Part shown: positions 25,851-33,806 of the stretch, piece after piece
Position numbering within the stretch: position 1 is the first letter of the stretch
How the letters are laid out: the number at the start of each line of letters is the position of its first letter
Assembly: GCA_017453305.1 (NCBI GenBank)
Contig: JAFTKJ010000031.1
Coordinates: 1-61,361, forward strand
DNA length: 61,361 bases
Direction: 5' to 3'
Source of the DNA: Clostridia bacterium
GTDB lineage: Bacteria; Bacillota; Clostridia; Oscillospirales; CAG-272
The notes under the pieces: model-generated
Databases searched by the model: none
Told to the model about the DNA's origin: nothing
Seen by the model: the letters and a program-made list of their open reading frames with translations, nothing else
Position numbers and translations under genes: made by a program

Positions 25851-26291
25851 ATGAAAATTGAATTTTTAAAGGATCCCACCCAAAAGGAGCCGCGGCTGTT
25901 GGTGGCGGCGGCGGAGCGCGACGAAAAGACGGATGCGCTGATGGAGCAATTGGAGCGTATGTATTCGGATACCGTCAAGGGCTACGTGGAGGACCGCGTG
26001 CAAATTTTAAAGCAGGCGGATATCCTGCGCGTATACGCCGAGGGGCAACGGGTGTTTTGCCAGACCTTGGAAGGCGTTTTTTTGCTTCGTGCTCGACTGT
26101 ATGAAATGGAGGAGCAGTTGGATCCGCAGGTGTTCGTGCGCATCTCCAAGTGCGAGATTGTCAACACCGCGCACATCCTGCGTTTGGATGTCACCCTCAG
26201 CGGCACGGTTGGCGTGCATCTGGAGGGCGGCGTCAAGACCTACACCTCGCGCCGCTATATGCAAAAATTGAAAGCCGTTTTTGGGCTTTGA
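25851..26291 (+). CDS. LytTR-domain DNA-binding protein
   Basis: A 146-residue regulator consisting mostly of a LytTR DNA-binding domain (about residues 45-146; ADILRVYAEGQRVFCQTLEG, VRISKCEIVNTAHI). There is no receiver domain, so it is not a classic response regulator. In Firmicutes such LytTR proteins are followed by a DUF3021 membrane protein that restrains them, as here, and by an ABC exporter. A GGAGGG site precedes ATG 25851. Confidence 0.92.
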   Translation: MKIEFLKDPTQKEPRLLVAAAERDEKTDALMEQLERMYSDTVKGYVEDRVQILKQADILRVYAEGQRVFCQTLEGVFLLRARLYEMEEQLDPQVFVRISKCEIVNTAHILRLDVTLSGTVGVHLEGGVKTYTSRRYMQKLKAVFGL

Positions 26292-26303
26292 AAGGAGAGA
26301 ACT

Positions 26304-26771
26304 ATGAAAAAATATCACGTTTTAGGGCGCTTTTGGATCGGTCTTGGCGTGGGAACCACAATTGGAAATCTGATCACCGTGCTTATCTCCTACGCGCATG
26401 GGAACGGTGCGGTGGTTGCCATTCCGCAGCTGATGGCGCTTTTTGGAAATACTGCAAGCGCCTTTGCAGTGCAAAATCTGCTTTGCGCCTGCGTTGGTGT
26501 GCTGTTTGCCGAGGCAGGCATCATTTTCTCTGTGGAGCGTTGGAATTTTCCCATCAAGTGCCTGCTTCATTTTGCCGTTACGGCGGTCTTTTATCTGCCT
26601 TTTTTGTGGCTGTGTTATTTTCAAGAGGGGGGACTCTGGACGCTGTTGCTCATCCTTGCAAACATCGCGTTCACCTATTTTGTCACTTGGATCACCTCCT
26701 ATTTGATGATCCGCGCCGAGGTACGCTCCATCAACCAAAAAATTGAAGAAATGAGAAGGAACAAGCAATGA
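26304..26771 (+). CDS. DUF3021 family membrane protein
   Basis: A 155-residue protein with four predicted transmembrane segments and a charged C-terminal tail, matching DUF3021. The family is nearly always encoded directly after a LytTR regulator and acts as a membrane-bound modulator of it. ATG 26304 follows AAAGGAGAG. The stop overlaps the ABC ATPase start by four bases, so translation is coupled. Confidence 0.88.
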   Translation: MKKYHVLGRFWIGLGVGTTIGNLITVLISYAHGNGAVVAIPQLMALFGNTASAFAVQNLLCACVGVLFAEAGIIFSVERWNFPIKCLLHFAVTAVFYLPFLWLCYFQEGGLWTLLLILANIAFTYFVTWITSYLMIRAEVRSINQKIEEMRRNKQ

Positions 26772-27505
26772 ACGTAGCCATTCAAACAAGCAAACTGAAA
26801 AAATCCTTTGGCGATACGGTTGCCGTGGATGATCTCGATCTCTGCGTCTACCAAGGGGAACTGCTCGCGCTGTTGGGACTCAACGGAGCCGGCAAAAGCA
26901 CCACCGTACGCATGCTTTGCGGTCTGTTATCTCCCGATGGGGGAGAGGCAGAGGTGCTTGGCAAGGACGTGATAAAAGAGGCACAAGTGGTCAAATCGTT
27001 CATCGGTGTCTCTCCACAGGAGAGTGCGACCGCCCCGAATTTGACCGTGTATGAAAACCTAGAGCTGGTAGCGCGCCTGCACGGTATGAGCCGCGAGACG
27101 GCGCGTGCACGCATTGCGGAATTGGAAGCGGTCTTTTCGCTGGACGAGGTGCGGAACAAAAAGAGCAAAACGCTCTCGGGCGGCTGGCGTCGCCGCTTGA
27201 GCATTGCCATGGCGTTGGTGAGCAAGCCGCAGGTCTTGTTTTTGGATGAGCCGACCTTGGGACTTGACGTGGTGGCGCGTCGGGAGCTTTGGCGCTTGAT
27301 CGAATCCCTGCGCGGAAAAGTGACGATTATATTGACCACGCACTATCTGGAGGAGGCAGAGGCACTCTCCGACCGCGTAGCCGTCATGGCGCGCGGCAAG
27401 CTGTGCGCCGTGGGAACGCCACGGGAGCTTTGCGCCTTGACTGCGTGTGAAAAATTTGAGGACGCCTTTATCAAGCTGGCAAGTGGAGAGGAGGGAACAA
27501 AATGA
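26768..27505 (+). CDS. ABC exporter ATP-binding protein
   Basis: A 245-residue nucleotide-binding subunit with Walker A LNGAGKSTT, signature LSGGWRRR, Walker B VLFLDEPTLGLD and an H-loop TTHYLEEAEALS. It belongs to the DRA/CcmA-like class that pairs with ABC-2 permeases in drug or peptide export. It overlaps both neighbours by four bases. Expected partner is the permease at 27502. Confidence 0.94.
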   Translation: MNVAIQTSKLKKSFGDTVAVDDLDLCVYQGELLALLGLNGAGKSTTVRMLCGLLSPDGGEAEVLGKDVIKEAQVVKSFIGVSPQESATAPNLTVYENLELVARLHGMSRETARARIAELEAVFSLDEVRNKKSKTLSGGWRRRLSIAMALVSKPQVLFLDEPTLGLDVVARRELWRLIESLRGKVTIILTTHYLEEAEALSDRVAVMARGKLCAVGTPRELCALTACEKFEDAFIKLASGEEGTK

Positions 27506-28230
27506 GAGGTTTGATCTACTCCGGGCGCGTGACAAAGGAGATTTTGCGCGACCCCTTGTCCGCGGTGTTTGGCATTGGCTTTCCCGTGGTGCTCCTGCTT
27601 TTGTTGAGTGCCATTCAAAAGAACGTTCCCGTAGCGATGTTCGTCCTATCGGAGCTGACACCCGGCATTGCTGTGTTTGGGCTCTCCTTCTTATCACTCT
27701 TTTCGGCACAGCTGGTTGCAAAGGATCGTGCCACGTCGGTGCTGTCGCGTCTGTTCACCACACCTATGCAGGCATCGGATTTTATCATCGGCTACGTACT
27801 GCCGCTGTTGCCCATGGCACTGTTGCAGGGGATCATCTGTTATGCGGTGGCGTTGATTTTGGGATTGGAACTCCAAATCGGCATTCTTTGGGCGCTGCTT
27901 TGTCTGTTGCCCGTGGCAGCGATCTATATCGGGATCGGACTGTTGTGCGGAAGTCTGTTGAGCGAAAAGGCGGCAACCTCGCTCTGCGGCGCACTTCTGA
28001 CCAACCTTTCGGCGTGGCTCAGCGGAACGTGGTTCTCCTTGGATCTGGTAGGAGAGGGCTTTCGTGCTGTGGCGGATCTGCTCCCGTTCTCACACGCGGT
28101 GGATCTCGGTCGCGCGGCGCTTGCCTCCGATCCCGGCGGCGTACTCTCACACCTGCCGTGGGTGTGCGGATACGCAACCGTCCTGCTTGCCGCCGCCGTT
28201 TTGGCGTTTTTCCGAAAAATGCGTGTTTGA
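27502..28230 (+). CDS. ABC-2 type exporter permease
   Basis: A 242-residue membrane protein with six predicted segments, the normal size for an ABC-2 permease. It overlaps the ATPase gene by four bases (ATGA) and is the last gene of the LytTR operon. The cargo is unknown; exporters under LytTR/DUF3021 control often confer tolerance to peptides or drugs. A strong terminator follows. Confidence 0.92.
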   Translation: MRGLIYSGRVTKEILRDPLSAVFGIGFPVVLLLLLSAIQKNVPVAMFVLSELTPGIAVFGLSFLSLFSAQLVAKDRATSVLSRLFTTPMQASDFIIGYVLPLLPMALLQGIICYAVALILGLELQIGILWALLCLLPVAAIYIGIGLLCGSLLSEKAATSLCGALLTNLSAWLSGTWFSLDLVGEGFRAVADLLPFSHAVDLGRAALASDPGGVLSHLPWVCGYATVLLAAAVLAFFRKMRV

Positions 28231-28244
28231 TCGGGAAGAAATGA

Positions 28245-28303
28245 AAAAAGAAAACGAGGTAGCTTGTGCAATGTATGCATTTGAGTTACCTCGTTTTCTT
28301 TTT
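28245..28303. terminator. Bidirectional terminator between convergent genes
   Basis: A 17-bp perfect stem (28245-28261 with 28287-28303) is A-rich at the start and T-rich at the end. It separates the rightward ABC permease from the leftward small gene, overlapping the latter's stop codon. Confidence 0.88.
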
Positions 28304-28526
28304 AAAAATCAAGCTCACGCGCTTCTTTTTCTTCTTCTAAAGCTTGTTGCGCTCTATCCTCGCGGAGTTTAAAATGCTTGATCAACATTTCTTTGATTTT
28401 TTCATCCTCAATGCCAAGATCAAGCATAATGTGCGTTGCTTTAAAAACGCCAAATCCCAAGACCCACTCCTCGGTGTCGGGTTTGTTAAGCATCTTGTCG
28501 TAAATTTTCTCCATGATCATGTCCAT
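28302..28526 (-). CDS. Hypothetical small acidic protein
   Basis: A 74-residue protein, MDMIMEKIYDKML at the start and a charged, coiled-coil-like end rich in Glu, Lys and Arg. ATG 28526 is preceded by AAAGGAG; a longer in-frame start at 28565 would run through the terminator hairpin upstream and is rejected. No family is recognised. It lies downstream of a candidate structured RNA with a terminator, so it may be expressed by read-through or from its own unseen promoter. Confidence 0.65.
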   Translation of the reverse strand: MDMIMEKIYDKMLNKPDTEEWVLGFGVFKATHIMLDLGIEDEKIKEMLIKHFKLREDRAQQALEEEKEARELDF

Positions 28527-28549
28527 GCACACTCCTTTCAAAATGGAAA

Positions 28550-28747
28550 ATAAAAAGGGCACCAACCTCGGTTAGCACCCAAAAAATGCAAACTCCGATT
28601 GTTGCTACACAATAAAACAAAATGGTATTTTTCATACTCACCGTTTGGAATTTGCATTTTTATCAAATTCAAAGGTGAGTATAGCCAAAAAAGGGTATCG
28701 TTATCCCTTGTAAAAATACCTTTTATCGTTTATTTTATTGTGTAGCA
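28550..28747 (-). ncRNA. Candidate stand-alone structured RNA or leader with terminator
   Basis: Read leftward, the predicted transcript begins at a 15-bp perfect stem (28733-28747 with 28603-28617). Inside are a 9-bp stem (28712-28720 with 28624-28632), a 9-bp stem GGTGAGTAT/ATACTCACC (28674-28682 with 28634-28642) capped by a bulged 10-bp hairpin (28644-28673), and a small side hairpin (28691-28709). It ends in a hairpin of 11 pairs, including G-U pairs only valid on this strand (28557-28580), followed by TTTTTATTTT. A matched promoter precedes it. No known RNA class is recognised. Confidence 0.65.
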
Positions 28748-28752
28748 AATAT

Positions 28753-28781
28753 ATTGTACCACAATTTTTTCAAAATATCAA
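28753..28781 (-). promoter_or_regulatory. Promoter of the candidate structured RNA
   Basis: On the minus strand TTGATA (28776-28781), a 17-base spacer and TACAAT (28753-28758) predict a start six to seven bases later, which is the first base of the outer stem at 28747. Confidence 0.75.
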
Positions 28782-28854
28782 GCGGTTTGAGTAAAAAGGG
28801 CATTTTTTTTACCGATCATGCAATGATACGCAAGTGTGCTTAAGGGGTTGAACG

Positions 28855-29541
28855 TCAGGGGATCAGGATCTCCTCAAAAAACTTGGGCGTGATCTTGTTG
28901 GGGTGATCAAAGGCATCGTTTGTAAAGCTGTCAAACAAGCCGATGTGGAAGGGAACTGCATATTTTGCTCCCGTTTCCTTGGCAAAGCGTGAGGCGTCTG
29001 CCATGTTCATATTATTGCCGCGACCGTTGCAGGGGAGGAAGATCGCGTAGATTTCCTCGTCGGGAAGCGACGCCAGAACCTGTTTGTTGTAAAGCGTATC
29101 GCCCGTGACGTAGTAGTTCTTTCCCTCGGCGGTGATGATCACGCCGATGGCGTTGGGATCGGAGTGCTCCGCCTTGACCGCGCGGAAGCGCACGTTGCCC
29201 TCGGTCCACTCGGTTCCCGGGTTGAAGTGCACGTGATTGCATTGCGTGTTGGGGTAGGTCTTGCGGATCTCCTGCACGCAACCGTTGGGAGTGAGTGTTA
29301 CCGCTTTACAATCGGGCGTGAGGTAGTATTTCAGCGTTTCGTGGTCGAGGTGATCGAGGTGGTTGTGCGTGATGATCAGCACGTCGGGCTTGATCTGCAA
29401 AAAGGATTCGTCCACGGGCACGCGGCGATAGTTTTGCGGCTCAAAATTTTTGACGTTGTCCGAAAGGTAAGGATCGATGACGATCTTTTTGCCGTCGGTT
29501 TCAAACAACAGCCCCGCTTGTCCAAGCCATGTAATTTTCAT
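28855..29541 (-). CDS. MBL-fold metallo-hydrolase (UlaG/YtkL-like)
   Basis: A 228-residue metallo-beta-lactamase-fold hydrolase with the metal motif HNHLDHLDH near residue 60. Size and N-terminus (MKITWLGQAGLLFETDGKKI) match the UlaG/UPF0173 group, whose characterised member opens L-ascorbate-6-phosphate lactone. It is the last gene of a leftward sugar operon with an SDR dehydrogenase and an enolase-superfamily dehydratase, so a sugar lactonase is the favoured inference. Some relatives are generic phosphodiesterases. Confidence 0.86.
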   Translation of the reverse strand: MKITWLGQAGLLFETDGKKIVIDPYLSDNVKNFEPQNYRRVPVDESFLQIKPDVLIITHNHLDHLDHETLKYYLTPDCKAVTLTPNGCVQEIRKTYPNTQCNHVHFNPGTEWTEGNVRFRAVKAEHSDPNAIGVIITAEGKNYYVTGDTLYNKQVLASLPDEEIYAIFLPCNGRGNNMNMADASRFAKETGAKYAVPFHIGLFDSFTNDAFDHPNKITPKFFEEILIP

Positions 29542-29567
29542 ATTGGTTTCTCCTTATGTTCTAATCG

Positions 29568-30350
29568 TTATTTGCTTTCGGGTACGAGGGGATAGAGCTG
29601 GATCATGTTTCCACCGTCCACCGTCAATTCCGCACCCGTGGTGTTGCGCGCGTGTGCCGCAAAATAGAACGCCGCATCGGCAATATCCGCTCCGTTTGCC
29701 ACGTCACCGATGGGGGTGAAGCGCGAGGGAACGTTTTCATAAAAATCGGGATTCTTTTCCCAGCGGTCGGTGCGGATCATACCGGGGAGCACCGCGTTGA
29801 CGCGGATGCCGTATTTGCCGAGGTCCAACGCCATGGCGCGCATCATGCCCAGCTGACCGCCCTTGGAGGCAGAGTATGCAATGCGGTTCGGGATTGCGCG
29901 GTAGGCGGTGTTGGAATTGATGAACACGATATTTCCGCCGCCGTGCTCCTTCATGCGTCTTGCCGCATGCTCCGAGAGGCAAAAGTTCCAAACGATGTTG
30001 GTGTTGAGCACGCGCTGAAAATCGGTCAGCGGATTTTCAAACACCTCCATGCCAAGTCCTTGATCGGCGGCGTTGCAGACCAACGTTTCAATAAAAATGC
30101 CTTTTTCGTCAAGCGTTGCAAACAGCGCGTCCACAGCCGCCTCGTTGACCGTGCGCTCGTCCAAAAGGGAATCGATGGCGTATCCCATGATCTCAACCTT
30201 TGGGAACTTTTCGCGGTAGCGTGCCTCCGCCTCCTTGACCTGCTCCTGTTTTCTGCCCGTAAAGACCACGTTGTAGCCCTCCGAGGCAAATTTTTCTACG
30301 ATCGCAACGCCCGTGTTGATGCAGGCGCCCGTAATCAATGCTGTTTTCAT
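29568..30350 (-). CDS. SDR family oxidoreductase
   Basis: A 260-residue short-chain dehydrogenase with TGACINTG (NAD(P) loop), CNAAD in place of NNAG, and the catalytic YSASKGG. The serine of the triad is in INSNTAYRAIPN. The chain has a complete fold and a C-terminal GGNMIQL. It sits between a glycosidase-like gene and the MBL-fold hydrolase with gaps of about 25 bases, so it likely oxidises a sugar liberated by the upstream enzymes to a lactone. The substrate is inferred only. Confidence 0.9.
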   Translation of the reverse strand: MKTALITGACINTGVAIVEKFASEGYNVVFTGRKQEQVKEAEARYREKFPKVEIMGYAIDSLLDERTVNEAAVDALFATLDEKGIFIETLVCNAADQGLGMEVFENPLTDFQRVLNTNIVWNFCLSEHAARRMKEHGGGNIVFINSNTAYRAIPNRIAYSASKGGQLGMMRAMALDLGKYGIRVNAVLPGMIRTDRWEKNPDFYENVPSRFTPIGDVANGADIADAAFYFAAHARNTTGAELTVDGGNMIQLYPLVPESK

Positions 30351-30374
30351 GTTGCTTCTCCTTGTTTCTCTCTG

Positions 30375-31784
30375 TCAATCTACAATAAAATTGCCCAGCA
30401 TCAGCACCAGGGGGGTATCCTTAACGGGAAGCTCGTGAATGATGTAGACGCCGTCGCCCTTGTCCTCCACCATCTTCTCGGGGATCTCGTAGATCGAGCC
30501 GTCCATCAGATCCACCAGGTGCATTTCGCCCCAAGGATTGAAGATCTCAATATTGATGGCGGATTGATACGAGGTGTGCATGATGTTGGAGGGATACCAA
30601 TACACGAATGCGCGTCCGCTCTTGCGCTCAAAGCAGCCCGAGGTCAATTCGTGGCCGCGCAGGGTGCGGTCAAATTTACGCTCCGAAAATCCACCGTGGA
30701 TCAGGACGGGCTGCGTGCACAGCTCCCACTCCTCCGAGAAGAAGGAGCAAATGTTCTGCAAAACGTAGTAAGAGGGCTTGGGGTGATATTCGCCCGTGCT
30801 TCTGCCGTTTTCGTCAAAGTCGGCACCCAGCACGCCAAAGTAGCCGTAATCGAGGATGGAGGCGGTATCGCCAACCGTGCCGTTGAGTGCCTCGATCATA
30901 TCCATGCAAGAAAAATAAGAGGTAAAATGCACGCCCGCAAGCAGATCTGCCATGGTGTGGCGTGCCAACTGCTTGGCTTGAATTTCTTCGGTCCACGCAC
31001 CCGTGCGCACGGCGCCGTGACCGCCGCTGCGCGATTGCGAGCCGCTCTCGCCCTGAATGATCTCAATATTGGGATTGTAGACCTTGGAGAGGGCAGAAAG
31101 GGAAGCCACGCGCTCAAATACGAGGTTTTCGTCGTGGGTATATTCGTGGAAGGAGATAAAATCAAGATATTTGCCCATGCCCGTTTGGAATGCGGTGTTG
31201 AGGAACCAAAGCTCTCTCTCGCACACCACGCCGCCTACGGTCTTCGCGCTTGGATCCACCTCCTTGACCGCACGCGCGGTGGCAAGGGTAAACTCACCAA
31301 GCTCTCGCGCGTTGACGCCGTGCTTCCAGCACCAAACGCCGTCGGGCTCGTTCCATACCTCAAAGTAGCGCACACGATCACAGTATCGTGCCACCAGCGT
31401 TTTGACGTAGCGCTCCCACGCCGCCTTTTCCTCCTCGGAGGTAATGGGCGCACAGCCTACGGCTCCAAAGGTCTTTTTTGCAAGCTCATTGTAAAGGGGA
31501 TTGCCGTAGCAAAGGCAGATCCAGGGCTCGATGCCGCGCGAGACGAAGTTATCGACGATGGAATCCAACCACGCAAAATCGTACACACCTTTTTCCTTTT
31601 CGGTGCGCATCCAGCCGGATTGAATGCGCGCGCGCTTGACGCCGCACGCGGCAACCTTGTCATATGCTTTTTCGGGATCGAACACGTCGCGATCCAATTT
31701 TTCAAATCCAAGACCGATCTTGGAGAATTTGATTTCCTGGGACGCCTTCGGCTTGATGGCGCCGATTTTTTTTAACTGTTCCAT
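30375..31784 (-). CDS. Clan-A glycoside hydrolase (GH39-like)
   Basis: A 469-residue cytoplasmic glycosidase. The acid/base glutamate is in EVWNEPD (about E146) and the probable nucleophile in QGESGSQS (about E246), spaced by 100 residues as in clan GH-A. HEYTHDEN and SYFSCMDMIEALN supply barrel strands; the C-terminal ~130 residues form a beta domain. Relatives include beta-xylosidases and alpha-L-iduronidases of GH39, but family and substrate are not certain. There is no signal peptide, so the substrate is imported oligosaccharide. Confidence 0.8.
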   Translation of the reverse strand: MEQLKKIGAIKPKASQEIKFSKIGLGFEKLDRDVFDPEKAYDKVAACGVKRARIQSGWMRTEKEKGVYDFAWLDSIVDNFVSRGIEPWICLCYGNPLYNELAKKTFGAVGCAPITSEEEKAAWERYVKTLVARYCDRVRYFEVWNEPDGVWCWKHGVNARELGEFTLATARAVKEVDPSAKTVGGVVCERELWFLNTAFQTGMGKYLDFISFHEYTHDENLVFERVASLSALSKVYNPNIEIIQGESGSQSRSGGHGAVRTGAWTEEIQAKQLARHTMADLLAGVHFTSYFSCMDMIEALNGTVGDTASILDYGYFGVLGADFDENGRSTGEYHPKPSYYVLQNICSFFSEEWELCTQPVLIHGGFSERKFDRTLRGHELTSGCFERKSGRAFVYWYPSNIMHTSYQSAINIEIFNPWGEMHLVDLMDGSIYEIPEKMVEDKGDGVYIIHELPVKDTPLVLMLGNFIVD

Positions 31785-31826
31785 ATTTGTTTATTCCTTT
31801 TTTTAATGTTTTGATAATGATTCCAA

Positions 31827-33767
31827 TTATTCCGTACGGATCAAAAGAATCACGGGGGAAAGTGTTGCGGCTTGCTCGGCTACCGTCACCGTGTCGCCGT
31901 CCTGCAAGTACGCGCAGGGAACAGGCACGCCGTCGCTGTTCAGCTTTTCGATCGATCGAACCTGCTTGTCGAGTACCAACGGGAGCTCCTCCAAGGGGTC
32001 AAGCCCGAGGTTGAACACGGCGCAAAACAGCGTGCCGTCGGAAAGATACCCTGCGCGCAGATAAACCTCCGCATCCTCGGGGTAGTAGACGGGGAGATTG
32101 CCTTGCCGCTGTAAGATGCGAATGAATTGCGCCTTGCGCGATTCGTTGAGCATTGAAAACGCCTTTGCGTAATGGAAGGGCGTATCGGGAGTGCCGCAAA
32201 AGACTACGCTATAGCCGCCCTTTGGATTTTGGAACGCCGTTACGGCGGGGGAGAGCAGCTCCTCGGTGTTGGCGTCGGACTTGTGGTAATTGTATGACAG
32301 TGCCTCCACCGCGTCGCTCTGCGGGATCAATTCGTAAAGACCTTGCTGACGCGTGATGTGATGACCGTCCGCGATCTCGCCGCTGATCTGCTTGCCATGC
32401 CATTCGGCAAGCGCAACGCCCGTATATTTGCCAAAGCCGCGTGCGTTGAGCTTTTTTGCCGCCACAGCGGACAAAACGACCGTACCCTCAAAGAAGGCTT
32501 CGATTTCGTCATCGGAAAATCCGTCCACCGAAAGATCGTCCAAAAAGATCGCGCCGCCGCGCGCGTTGGAAAAATAAAGCGGCACACCGAATCTTTCCAG
32601 GACGCAGGAGGACCAGGGGCTGATCCAAAGTCCGCTCTCCGAGGGAACGAAACGGTAGTCCTGCTTCAGGGAGAGGGGAATGCGACAGCCGACGGGGGTC
32701 AGATCGCGTGCGTATTCGGTCAGCTTTTCGTAAAATTTATGATATTGCGCAAGCTTTTTGCGGTAGGCTTTGCCTGCGTTTGGCTCGTTTGCATGCAGGC
32801 GCGTGATCCAATGCTTGGCACCCGTCGCGCCCTCTAAGATCGTGCCCGTAAAGTGGGCGTGCAGCAGAGCGGCGCTGGTGCTGTAGCGGTTTTGGGGGCA
32901 GGTGTCGGTTTCGGCAAGGAAGATATCCGCCTTGCCCGAAAGATGCGCCTTTAAAATTGCCGCGCGATACATGTTCACGGTAAAAAAGCGGGCTCCTGCG
33001 GCGGTATACATGCCGTTGTTCATGCGCACGATGCGCGGATTTCCCATGCCGGAAAACGCCTCGGAGATGCGGTCCGAAAACTCGCAAAAGCCGCCCGTGT
33101 AAATGCCGGATACCACGCCGAGGATCGAGGGATCCACCTCGTCAATGCCCTCGCGCATGGCGCGTACGGCTTGGCAGAGCGCGTCGCTTTGCAGATGCAC
33201 GTAGATCTCGGTATAGCGCTTGTCCTCCTCGCTCTTTCCCTGCGTATGGGCGTAAAGCTCCTCGCGCGTCATCTGCGTTCCGGCGCGACGGTTGAACTCC
33301 GCCATGTGCAAAGGGCATGCGCACCCCTTGACGTCGCGATAGACAAGTCCCACGTCGTCATCGATCATCACCACCGAGGGGGAATGTGTGGCAAGCGTGC
33401 GCATTTGCCCCTTGATGTATTTTTGAAAGCCTTGATCCAAGGGACAGCAGGTGCTTTTGAGGGCACTTCCGTCCACAAGGCTGACCACGGTCTGAAACGG
33501 GTGGGGCAGGGCAGGAATGCTGATGTGTCCGAGGGTGGATTGCACCAAAACGCCGTATTTTGCGCCTGCGGGATCCAATTTTTCACGAAACAGATCGTAC
33601 TTTTGGCAATACTGCGCGGCACGGTCAACGGGGGGCGTTCCCTCGGGAGAAAAATACATGATCATCATTGCGTGTGTGGAAACACCGCTTTTTTGTTGCT
33701 CGATAATGTCCGCGCAGATCTCGTCCACGTGCGCGGTATCCAAGGGCATGATCGATAGGTTCAGCAT
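31827..33767 (-). CDS. Uncharacterised TIM-barrel, glycosidase-like protein (large)
   Basis: A 646-residue protein with a barrel-like N-terminal half and a beta-rich C-terminal part, similar in layout to GH42-type glycosidases. VVMIDDDVGLVYR and the GCACP-x5-F-x2-R-x4-M-x-REEL motif are shared in pattern with the TIM-barrel protein at 2681. No nucleophile can be assigned with confidence. It is the second gene of the leftward sugar operon. A ribosome site precedes ATG 33767. The family is not recognised. Confidence 0.82.
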   Translation of the reverse strand: MLNLSIMPLDTAHVDEICADIIEQQKSGVSTHAMMIMYFSPEGTPPVDRAAQYCQKYDLFREKLDPAGAKYGVLVQSTLGHISIPALPHPFQTVVSLVDGSALKSTCCPLDQGFQKYIKGQMRTLATHSPSVVMIDDDVGLVYRDVKGCACPLHMAEFNRRAGTQMTREELYAHTQGKSEEDKRYTEIYVHLQSDALCQAVRAMREGIDEVDPSILGVVSGIYTGGFCEFSDRISEAFSGMGNPRIVRMNNGMYTAAGARFFTVNMYRAAILKAHLSGKADIFLAETDTCPQNRYSTSAALLHAHFTGTILEGATGAKHWITRLHANEPNAGKAYRKKLAQYHKFYEKLTEYARDLTPVGCRIPLSLKQDYRFVPSESGLWISPWSSCVLERFGVPLYFSNARGGAIFLDDLSVDGFSDDEIEAFFEGTVVLSAVAAKKLNARGFGKYTGVALAEWHGKQISGEIADGHHITRQQGLYELIPQSDAVEALSYNYHKSDANTEELLSPAVTAFQNPKGGYSVVFCGTPDTPFHYAKAFSMLNESRKAQFIRILQRQGNLPVYYPEDAEVYLRAGYLSDGTLFCAVFNLGLDPLEELPLVLDKQVRSIEKLNSDGVPVPCAYLQDGDTVTVAEQAATLSPVILLIRTE

Positions 33768-33806
33768 GGCTGTTCCTCCTTTTTAATAGACGGATGATAA
33801 GGGAGA

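Noticed and set aside
28550-28747. T-box leader
   Set aside because: GGGTGCTAACCGAGG near the terminator recalls the T-box consensus, but there is no Stem I specifier architecture and the downstream gene is not an amino-acid gene. The match is too weak.
29652-31775. 707-residue open frame antisense to SDR and glycosidase genes
   Set aside because: It spans two genes with intact catalytic motifs on the other strand and shows no domain of its own.
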